From: Lautropia sp.
GTDB lineage: Bacteria > Pseudomonadota > Gammaproteobacteria > Burkholderiales > Burkholderiaceae_E
NCBI GenBank assembly: GCA_013813615.1
Contig: JACCRJ010000088.1
Location: 1-5,748, forward strand
Reading direction: 5' to 3'
Length of the DNA: 5,748 nucleotides
Of this stretch, positions 1 to 5,748 are shown piece by piece. Numbering within the stretch: position 1 is the stretch's first letter; each line of letters begins with the position of its first letter. The notes below the pieces were generated by a model. That model saw nothing but the letters and a program-made list of their open reading frames with translations, did not search any database and was not told the origin of the DNA. Both the position numbers and the translations under genes were made by a program.

Positions 1-1
1 G

Positions 2-556
2 CTGCACGGCATCTACCTGCTGGCGCAGACGTCGGAAGGCATGATCATCGTCGACATCCATGCGGCGCACGAACGCATCGTGCTCGAGCGGCTGCGCAGG
101 CAGGTCGCGGCGCACGGCATTGCCCGGCAGCCCCTGCTGATTCCCGCCGTCTTCAAGGCGTCGGAGCTCGACGTGGCGCTGGTCGCCGACGAAGGCGAAG
201 CCATCGCGGCCATCGGCATCGAAATCGACGTGATGTCGCCGATCACGCTGGCGGTGCGCAGCGTGCCGGCGCTGCTGGCGCGCGGCGATCCGGTGGCGCT
301 TGCCCGCGACGTGCTCGACGCGTGGCAGTCGCCTTCGCGCCAGGACGCGCTGGCGAACCGACGCGACCGCCTGCTGGCCACCATGGCCTGCCATGGCGCG
401 GTGCGCGCCAACCGTGCGCTGACCCTGCCGGAGATGAATGCGCTGCTGCGCGACATGGAGAGCACGCCGGACGCAGACTTCTGCAACCACGGCCGGCCCA
501 CCTGGTTCAACCTGCCGCTGGCGGAAATCGATCGCTGGTTCCTGCGCGGGCGCTGA
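2..556 (+). CDS. mutL: DNA mismatch repair protein MutL, C-terminal part (5' end outside window)
   Basis: This is the C-terminal dimerisation and endonuclease domain of MutL, the protein that links MutS mismatch recognition to strand incision and excision. The frame is open from base 2, so the N-terminal GHKL ATPase domain lies to the left of the window; 184 residues are visible. The segment begins LHGIYLLAQ, typical of the start of this domain. It carries DIHAAHERIVLE (visible residues 18-29), matching the D-x-H-A-x2-E-x4-E metal-binding endonuclease motif with Ile in place of Gln. Further family motifs are QPLLIP (43-48), ACHGAVRANRAL (129-140) and CNHGRPTW (161-168), the last two supplying likely zinc or metal ligands. 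E. coli MutL lacks this nuclease motif, so this homologue is predicted to nick DNA, as in Pseudomonas and Neisseria. An internal ATG at base 41 lies inside the conserved domain and is not the start. The stop is 21 bp before miaA, the usual neighbour. Confidence 0.95.
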   Translation: MHGIYLLAQTSEGMIIVDIHAAHERIVLERLRRQVAAHGIARQPLLIPAVFKASELDVALVADEGEAIAAIGIEIDVMSPITLAVRSVPALLARGDPVALARDVLDAWQSPSRQDALANRRDRLLATMACHGAVRANRALTLPEMNALLRDMESTPDADFCNHGRPTWFNLPLAEIDRWFLRGR

Positions 557-577
557 CGGCGGCGACCCGGGCAGCTG

Positions 578-1591
578 ATGCGAGCTCTGTTGATCCTGGG
601 CCCGACCGCCTCGGGCAAGAGCTCGCTTGCGATGGCGCTGGCGCAGCGGCTGCCGGTGGAAATCATCAGCGTCGACTCGGCCCAGGTCTATCGCGGCCTC
701 GACATCGGCACCGCCAAGCCGAGTGCAGAGGAGCGCCGGCAGGTACCCCACCACCTGATCGACATCCGCGACCCGGCCGACCCCTATAGCGCCGCCCGCT
801 TTGCGGCCGACGCGGAACCGCTGATCGAACAGATCCGATCGCGCGGACGCCTGCCCCTGCTGGTGGGCGGAACCATGCTCTATGCGAAGGCGCTACTTGC
901 ACCGCTCGATGCGCTTCCGCCGGCAGATCCGGCGATCCGACGGCGGCTGGAGGAAGAGGCGGCGCTGCATGGCTGGCCGGCGCTTCACCGACGCCTGGCG
1001 GTGCTGGACCCGGCAAGCGCGCTGCGCATCAAGGCGGCCGATCCGCAGCGGATCCAGCGGGCGCTGGAGGTGATCGAGATCACCGGGCAGCCGCTGTCGC
1101 AACTGCATTCACGGGCGGCGTCGCCGCCGGCACCATCGTGCCGATCGCCTTCATTGCCACCCTCACCCTCATCGCCACACTTGGGGTTCTCGCTGCTCTC
1201 TTCTCCGTCCGCGCTGCCGATCCTGTCGCTCGAGCCGTCGGACCGCAGCGTGCTTCATCATCGCATCGCGCAGCGCTTCGACCGGATGATCGCGGGCGGC
1301 TTGATCGACGAGGTGCGCGGGCTGATGTCGCGTCCGGACCTGCATGCCGACCTGCCGGCCCTGAGGTCGGTCGGCTACCGGCAGGTGTGGCAGCACCTGG
1401 CAGGCGAGCGCGACGCAGCCAGCCTGCGCGAGGCCGGCGTCGCCGCGACCCGGCAGCTCGCCAAGCGCCAGCTGACCTGGCTGCGCGCCCTGCCCGTCTA
1501 CCGCCGCCTGGACTGCCTCGGCCCGGGCCTCCTCCAGGAGGCCTCGGCTATCATCGAAACGCTCGCCCGGCGCACCGATGCACCGGGCTGA
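578..1591 (+). CDS. miaA: tRNA dimethylallyltransferase MiaA with Ser/Pro-rich insertion
   Basis: MiaA transfers a dimethylallyl group from DMAPP to N6 of adenosine 37 in tRNAs that read codons starting with U, the first step to ms2i6A. The 337-residue product has the P-loop GPTASGKS (residues 8-15), the substrate-binding stretch [16 protein letters not shown] (33-48, with the likely catalytic Asp33), [13 protein letters not shown] (94-106, with conserved Thr99), [11 protein letters not shown] (155-165), [10 protein letters not shown] (262-271) and [12 protein letters not shown] (292-303). The start at 578 places the P-loop at the normal distance from the N-terminus, and no clear Shine-Dalgarno sequence precedes it, which fits translation coupled to mutL 21 bp upstream. 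The protein is longer than the usual 310-320 residues. The excess lies between LSQL (173-176) and EPSDR (219-223), where 42 residues replace about 17 in E. coli MiaA. The segment is rich in Ser and Pro. All motifs on both sides are intact, so the enzyme is probably active. Confidence 0.95.
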   Translation: MRALLILGPTASGKSSLAMALAQRLPVEIISVDSAQVYRGLDIGTAKPSAEERRQVPHHLIDIRDPADPYSAARFAADAEPLIEQIRSRGRLPLLVGGTMLYAKALLAPLDALPPADPAIRRRLEEEAALHGWPALHRRLAVLDPASALRIKAADPQRIQRALEVIEITGQPLSQLHSRAASPPAPSCRSPSLPPSPSSPHLGFSLLSSPSALPILSLEPSDRSVLHHRIAQRFDRMIAGGLIDEVRGLMSRPDLHADLPALRSVGYRQVWQHLAGERDAASLREAGVAATRQLAKRQLTWLRALPVYRRLDCLGPGLLQEASAIIETLARRTDAPG

Positions 1592-1601
1592 GCGGCCTCT
1601 C

Positions 1602-1605
1602 GGAG
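1602..1605 (+). promoter_or_regulatory. Ribosome binding site deciding the 6PGDH start
   Basis: GGAG within cggagaactg lies 11 nt before the ATG at 1617. This favours 1617 over the in-frame ATG at 1578, which lies inside the last codons of miaA and would add 13 residues (beginning MHRAERPLG) with no counterpart in the family's nucleotide-binding fold. The spacing is slightly longer than ideal. Confidence 0.55.
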
Positions 1606-1616
1606 AACTGCAGTCC

Positions 1617-2594
1617 ATGAACAGCAACGCTTCGTCCTTGCCGGCAGACGGCGCCCCGCCGGCACTGCTGATGGTCGGTCTTGGACGGATGGGCGCAAAC
1701 ATGGCGCGCCGGCTCGCGGCCAACGGCGCAACGGTCCACGGGCATGACCGGTCGATGGCGGCGCGGGCCGCGCTCGCCGGGACCACGCCCCAGTTCCCGG
1801 TGACCCTGCACGAGCAGCTAAGCGAGGCGGTGGCCGCCCTCGCTGCGCCCCGGATGATCTGGCTGATGCTGCCGGCGGGCGCACCGACCCAGCAGACGAT
1901 CGACCGGCTGCTGCCGATACTGAGTCCCGGCGACATCCTCATCGACGGCGGCAACGCCAACTACCTCGATTCGAAGGCGCGCGGGCAGGCACTGGCAGCG
2001 CGAGGCGTCGAGTTCGTGGACTGCGGCGTCTCCGGCGGCATCTGGGGACTGCAGAACGGCTACTGTCTGATGTACGGCGCGAGTCCCGACGCCGCCGGGA
2101 TCGTGGCTCCGGTGATGCGGCGCCTGGCGGTTTCCGCCACCGACGGCTGGCTGCACTGCGGCCCGGTCGGCGCCGGCCATTTCGTGAAGATGATCCACAA
2201 CGGCATCGAGTACGGCAGGATGCAGTCGCTTGCCGCGGGCTTCGCCCTGCTGGCGGGCAGGTCCGATTTCGAGCTGAAGCTGGGGGAGATCGGCGAGCTC
2301 TGGCGCCACGGTTCGGTGGTGAAATCCTGGCTGCTCGACCTGACCGCGCAGGCGCTGCAGGATCCGGATGCGATCAACCAGGTGGCGCCGGTGGTGGCGG
2401 ACTCCGGCGAAGGTCGCTGGACGGTGGAGGAGTCGATGCGCCAGGGCACCCCGGCGCCGGTGATCGCGATGGCGATGATGAGCCGCTTCGATTCGCAGGG
2501 AAAGGCCGACACCGGCAACAAGCTGCTGGCGCTGATGCGCAAGGGCTTCGGCGGCCATGCGGTGACGGGCGCGCCGAAAGACGATTCCCGCTGA
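1617..2594 (+). CDS. gnd: 6-phosphogluconate dehydrogenase, decarboxylating, short form
   Basis: This cytosolic enzyme oxidatively decarboxylates 6-phosphogluconate to ribulose 5-phosphate. From the ATG at 1617 it has 325 residues, matching the short form (about 300-335) rather than the 470-residue E. coli type. Visible in order: Rossmann motif GLGRMGANMARRL (21-33); GHDRS (42-46), with Asp44 at the predicted end of strand beta-2; IDGGNANY (109-116); substrate motif DCGVSGGIWG (135-144); catalytic stretch KMIHNGIEYG (191-200) with Lys191, Asn195 and Glu198; WRHGSVVKSW (229-238); DSGEGRWTVEE (262-272), typical of the short form; and FGGHAV (311-316) near the end. An acidic residue at position 44 suggests NAD+ preference, as in several short-form enzymes, but Arg45 leaves this uncertain. 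It follows miaA by 25 bp on the same strand, so co-transcription is likely. No zwf or pgl is visible nearby. An alternative start at 1578 cannot be excluded. Confidence 0.93.
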   Translation: MNSNASSLPADGAPPALLMVGLGRMGANMARRLAANGATVHGHDRSMAARAALAGTTPQFPVTLHEQLSEAVAALAAPRMIWLMLPAGAPTQQTIDRLLPILSPGDILIDGGNANYLDSKARGQALAARGVEFVDCGVSGGIWGLQNGYCLMYGASPDAAGIVAPVMRRLAVSATDGWLHCGPVGAGHFVKMIHNGIEYGRMQSLAAGFALLAGRSDFELKLGEIGELWRHGSVVKSWLLDLTAQALQDPDAINQVAPVVADSGEGRWTVEESMRQGTPAPVIAMAMMSRFDSQGKADTGNKLLALMRKGFGGHAVTGAPKDDSR

Positions 2595-2685
2595 GCCCGA
2601 TCGATGCGGACGCCGCTTGAACCGGTTCAGTCGCTGGTGAAGCGCCTGGCCGAGCCGCAAGCGCAGGCGCGCTGAGCGGTCGCGT
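2595..2685. other. Convergent intergenic spacer with inverted repeats
   Basis: This 91-bp gap separates the convergent 6PGDH and tamB genes. It contains a perfect 12-bp palindrome, tgaaccggttca (2618-2629). It also has an inverted repeat, gcgcctg (2642-2648) with caggcgc (2664-2670), a 7-bp stem with a 15-nt loop. Neither is followed by a T-run on either strand, so a standard intrinsic terminator is not shown; the hairpins could still end or protect transcripts from both sides. Confidence 0.45.
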
Positions 2686-5600
2686 TCAGTCGGAGGAATT
2701 CGAGCGGAACAGTTCGGCTGCGCTGTCGCTGCCGGCCTGCGCGCTCAGTGAGAGCCGGTCGGTCACCTCGTACTGCAGCTTCAGGATGTTCCAGACGCCG
2801 CGAAGGCTCTGCCCGTAGGTCGCTGAGAGACGGGAAGCCAGCCGCTGGCCGACCATCGCGACAGCGCCAGGCGAGCCCTCCGGCTCGGCGCCGGGCTTGC
2901 CGGTGAACCCGGCAACGAAAGCGGCAGCCTCGCCGCCGAACAGGGTGGCGGCGGCTCGCTGCAGAGTCGCCAGTTGGCCGGCGCTCCTTGTGGCGGGGCT
3001 GGCGCCGAGCCCCAGCCACGCCAGCTTCTCCGCGTCGGAGACATCCGGTGTGCTCGCCAGCCTGACCACCGGCGCTACCGCCGTGCCCCCGAGTTCCACA
3101 GCCGGTTCGATCTTCAGGTTGTCGCGCACGGCGACAATGTCGAGCGCAGGATCGTCCAGTGGACCGTCGAAGACGATCCGTCCCCGCTTGATCCTCAACT
3201 CGCGGCCGTGGAACCGGTAGCTGCCGTTGGCGAGCTCCACCGTGCCGGTGGCGCGCGGCGGCTGGGGATAGTAGCCGCGCAGGCGGATGGCGCCCCTGAG
3301 GTTGGCGTCGAGGCCGCTGCCTGCCACACGGAATCTGCGCCCGAGGTCCATCTCGACGTCGGTGTCGATGCCGAACGCCCGCGCCTTGACCGCGCCTGCG
3401 TGAGCGGCGCCCTCGCCAGGGGCGGCGCCACCGGCCACATCGGCGCTCCTGCTGACCACCGGCCGGCGGGCAGCATCCGGCAGTCCGCCTCGTGCCGGAA
3501 ACCCGGGCACGCCTTCATCGGCGACGGCCGCGTCGAGCGCGACGTCCGGTGCACTGCCGCCCTTGAGCTCGATGATGCCGTCTTCCGCCACCAGCCGGCC
3601 GGCGACGCTGAGTGCATGCCCAGCGAGGGTCGTCGTGGTGCTGCCGGAGAGGACCACGCGCTCGCCGATGCCCAGCGGAATCGGCAGGCGGTCGATGACG
3701 ATGCGTGCCTGGCTCCTGCCCCCGCCTGCGGGCTGCAGCAATCCACTCACCGCCACACTGCCGGCGCCGCTTTCGAAGCGCAGCAGCTTGACGTCGATGC
3801 GGTCGCCGATCAGTTCTGCGGCAAGCACGCCGTTGCTCAGCCGCATGCCCAGGGTCTGCTCCTCGGCGCTCAGGTTGTTGCCGGTGACTGCGCCTTGCGC
3901 GCGCGGGTTGCCCAGCGTGCCGGCAAGCTGCAGCCGTGCACTCAATGCCCCGTCGACCCTCCAGCTCTCGTCCTCCAGCGGCAAGATCCAGCGAAAGGAG
4001 TTCACCGCCAGATCGAGCCGCCCCGCAAGCGGGCTGCGCGCAATCGATGCCGCTTTCCAGGCGGGCTCGCTCCCACGCGGCAGCGTGGTCCGGGCTTCGG
4101 CGGCGATACGGCCGATGTTCTCCCCCTCGACGTTCACCACCAGGTCGAGCTTGCGCTCGTCGATGCTCAGGCTGGCCTGCAGCGTCCTCAAACCGGCCGG
4201 CACCGGATCCGCGCCACCAGGGCCCCTCAGCGCGAGATCACCGGTTTCGCGCTGCAGTCGAATCCGGCCGCGCCAGCCTGTGGCGTCGGCTTGGTCGAGG
4301 TTGCCGGTGAAATCGACCGCCGCCGCCACTGTCAGGTCCCGCGGCAGGGCGTCGAGCTTGCCGAAGCGGTCAAACCAGCGCGCCGCCACGCCAGTCGCCT
4401 CGGCGCTCAGCGTGAGGACCGGTGCCTGCCAGTCGGCCTGCCTCAGGTTCAGGCGTGCACCGTGAAGTTCGAAGCGGACGTTGCGCAGGGTGACACGCCC
4501 GATGCCCGCCACGACGGCAAACGGCTGCAGGGAGCGGAAGTCGGCCTGCGGCCGGTTCCCTTCCGCAGGCGGGGCCAGGTCGGCGGCGGTCGCTGCGGGC
4601 CCCCCGGCAGCGGGCATCTCCAGGAACGGATGCGAGGCGGCCAGCCGGTTCACGACGCCGCGCCAGAGGCCGTCGTCGCCGATGCCGCCGTGTGCTCCAA
4701 GGGCCAGGCGCTGTCCCGCGCCGACCGCGTCCGCGTCGATGCGGTGATCGGCGGGTGAGCCTTCGACGACCGCCGTCACCCGTCCCAGGCTCAGCAGGCC
4801 GGCGGGAGCCCTCCCGGGGCGCTCGCTGATCGTCGACCCCACCTCGACGCCGTCGAGATCGGCCTGCAGATGAAGCGGGCCGCTCCGCAGGCTTGTGGTT
4901 CTCAACTGCAGCACGGCGCCGGCGATGCGTGCGCGCGCGTCGCCTGCCGCCGCCGCCAGCTGTTTGCCGTCCAGACGGGCCTCCAGCGCCGGCGCATCCA
5001 GGCTGCCCCCCAAGCTGGCGTGCCCGCTGACGGCGCCGGTCATCCCTTCCTGCACTTCGCCCAGCTTCGGCAGGTTCACCGTCAGGCGCAGCACGTCGGC
5101 TGCACCGCCGAGCGCCCCGGCCACATCAACCGTGCCGGACCCCCAGCGCATCGCGCCATGCACCGCGCTCAATTGCCGCAGCTGCCGGCCCCTGACGGAC
5201 AAAGTCGCCGCCAGCCGTCCGGCGAGCGGCAGGCCGCGAAAGCGGCTTTCGTCGAGCGCAAGGTAGGTCTGGAGCAGTCCGCCGCCTTGGCCGCTGCCGC
5301 CGCCATCGGCGGCCATGCGCCCGGAAACCCGCCAGGTTCCGCTGAGAAGCGCCGGCGGCATCTGCACCAGCTGCGCCGGGTCGACATTGCGCAGGTCCCC
5401 GCTCAGGTCGACCGGCCACGGCGCTGCCAGGCCGACACTGCCGAGGAAGCTGGCTCGACCGGCACCCCCGGGCCCGCGGTCCTTGAACTGCACCTGCGCG
5501 CGGCCGATCTGCAGCTTCCGTCCGCCGACGATCACCGCCTCCAGCTCCGCTGCCAGCGAGGCATCGGCTGCCGTGGCAGACACGCTCAGCCCGCCCGACC

Positions 5601-5748
5601 CGGCCTCCGCCGACCCGGCCTCCGCCGCCCTGGCCCCCGCCGCGCTGGCCCCCGCCGCCTTGGTCTCCGCCGCCTTGGTCTCCGCCGGCCGGCCCGCCAC
5701 CACCGGTGCACCTGCCCTGCCGATAGGTTCCACGGCGATCCTCGCGAC
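2686..5748 (-). CDS. tamB: Translocation and assembly module protein TamB, C-terminal part (5' end outside window)
   Basis: TamB is a large inner-membrane-anchored periplasmic protein with a beta-rich groove that spans towards the outer membrane. It partners the Omp85 protein TamA and takes part in outer-membrane protein assembly and phospholipid transport. The frame runs open off the right edge, giving 1020 visible residues; the GTG at 5733 is probably internal, since the N-terminal membrane anchor is missing and the family usually has 1200-1350 residues. The body is repetitive, beta-strand-like sequence. The last 350-400 residues are the TamB/DUF490 domain, with DVEMDLGRRFRVAGSGLDANL, then NGSYRFHGRELRIKRGRIVF (about 3170-3230), FDGPLDDPALDIVAVRDN, and STPDVSDAEKLAWLGLG (about 3005-3055). 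It ends with GVWNILKLQYEVTDRLSLSAQAGSDSA before an atypical tail, LFRSNSSD. Low-complexity stretches occur near the right edge and at about 3385-3520. tamA is expected upstream, beyond the right edge. Confidence 0.92.
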   Translation of the reverse strand, partial: VARIAVEPIGRAGAPVVAGRPAETKAAETKAAGASAAGARAAEAGSAEAGSGGLSVSATAADASLAAELEAVIVGGRKLQIGRAQVQFKDRGPGGAGRASFLGSVGLAAPWPVDLSGDLRNVDPAQLVQMPPALLSGTWRVSGRMAADGGGSGQGGGLLQTYLALDESRFRGLPLAGRLAATLSVRGRQLRQLSAVHGAMRWGSGTVDVAGALGGAADVLRLTVNLPKLGEVQEGMTGAVSGHASLGGSLDAPALEARLDGKQLAAAAGDARARIAGAVLQLRTTSLRSGPLHLQADLDGVEVGSTISERPGRAPAGLLSLGRVTAVVEGSPADHRIDADAVGAGQRLALGAHGGIGDDGLWRGVVNRLAASHPFLEMPAAGGPAATAADLAPPAEGNRPQADFRSLQPFAVVAGIGRVTLRNVRFELHGARLNLRQADWQAPVLTLSAEATGVAARWFDRFGKLDALPRDLTVAAAVDFTGNLDQADATGWRGRIRLQRETGDLALRGPGGADPVPAGLRTLQASLSIDERKLDLVVNVEGENIGRIAAEARTTLPRGSEPAWKAASIARSPLAGRLDLAVNSFRWILPLEDESWRVDGALSARLQLAGTLGNPRAQGAVTGNNLSAEEQTLGMRLSNGVLAAELIGDRIDVKLLRFESGAGSVAVSGLLQPAGGGRSQARIVIDRLPIPLGIGERVVLSGSTTTTLAGHALSVAGRLVAEDGIIELKGGSAPDVALDAAVADEGVPGFPARGGLPDAARRPVVSRSADVAGGAAPGEGAAHAGAVKARAFGIDTDVEMDLGRRFRVAGSGLDANLRGAIRLRGYYPQPPRATGTVELANGSYRFHGRELRIKRGRIVFDGPLDDPALDIVAVRDNLKIEPAVELGGTAVAPVVRLASTPDVSDAEKLAWLGLGASPATRSAGQLATLQRAAATLFGGEAAAFVAGFTGKPGAEPEGSPGAVAMVGQRLASRLSATYGQSLRGVWNILKLQYEVTDRLSLSAQAGSDSAAELFRSNSSD
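5597..5686 (-). repeat. Six-copy 15-bp tandem repeat inside tamB
   Basis: Six contiguous 15-bp units run from 5597 to 5686 on the plus strand: gacccggcctccgcc twice, gccctggcccccgcc, gcgctggcccccgcc, then gccttggtctccgcc twice. Units 1 and 2 are identical, as are units 5 and 6, and units 3 and 4 differ by one base. On the coding (minus) strand they give the pentapeptides AETKA twice, AGASA, AGARA, and AEAGS twice. Gain or loss of a unit would keep the reading frame. The pairwise identity suggests recent duplication by slippage or unequal recombination. Confidence 0.9.

Noticed and set aside
13..666. Minus-strand open frame of 217 codons opposite mutL and the start of miaA
   Set aside because: It spans the end of one well-supported gene and the start of another on the other strand. 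The product is Arg/Ser/Ala-rich without motifs, so it is a GC-driven shadow.
1169..1960. Minus-strand open frame of 263 codons opposite miaA and the 6PGDH gene
   Set aside because: It crosses the miaA-6PGDH boundary, has no conserved motif, and both plus-strand genes are certain.
2604..2675. Possible 23-residue small protein (begins MRTPLEPVQS) in the convergent spacer
   Set aside because: It has no clear ribosome binding site and no recognised family, and most of it overlaps the inverted repeats. An ATG frame this short is easily produced by chance.
2974..4758. Long plus-strand open frame (594 codons) antisense to tamB
   Set aside because: It lies wholly opposite a clear TamB coding region, its translation is rich in Arg, Ala, His, Asp and Gln with no recognisable domain, and long antisense frames are expected in DNA this GC-rich.
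5731..5733. GTG (minus strand) as the start of tamB
   Set aside because: The frame stays open to the window edge, no signal anchor follows this codon, and the visible part is shorter than the family, so the true start is most likely beyond the window.

Overview
The window comes from a very GC-rich bacterial chromosome. Gene content and protein motifs point to a proteobacterium, most likely a betaproteobacterium (for example Burkholderiales, Rhodocyclales or relatives). The mutL-miaA adjacency is common in beta- and gammaproteobacteria. The MutL carries the endonuclease-type motif that E. coli lacks. The TamB C-terminal domain reads like betaproteobacterial homologues. This placement is inference from recalled family features; no database search was made.

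Layout: the left part holds three co-directional plus-strand genes. They are the C-terminal 184 codons of mutL (cut by the left edge), miaA (tRNA dimethylallyltransferase) and a short-form 6-phosphogluconate dehydrogenase gene (gnd/gndA type). The gaps between them are 21 and 25 bp, so they could be one transcript joining mismatch repair, tRNA modification and sugar metabolism. A 91-bp convergent spacer follows. The rest of the window, about 3.06 kb, is one minus-strand gene: the C-terminal 1020 codons of a TamB-type translocation and assembly protein, whose start lies beyond the right edge.

All four are recognisable housekeeping or envelope genes. There is no mobile element, RNA gene, CRISPR array or defence-type cluster, and I see no undescribed system. 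The points worth a second look are departures inside known genes: a Ser/Pro-rich insertion of about 25 residues in MiaA, a six-copy 15-bp tandem repeat in tamB, and a TamB C-terminus that lacks the usual aromatic final strand.
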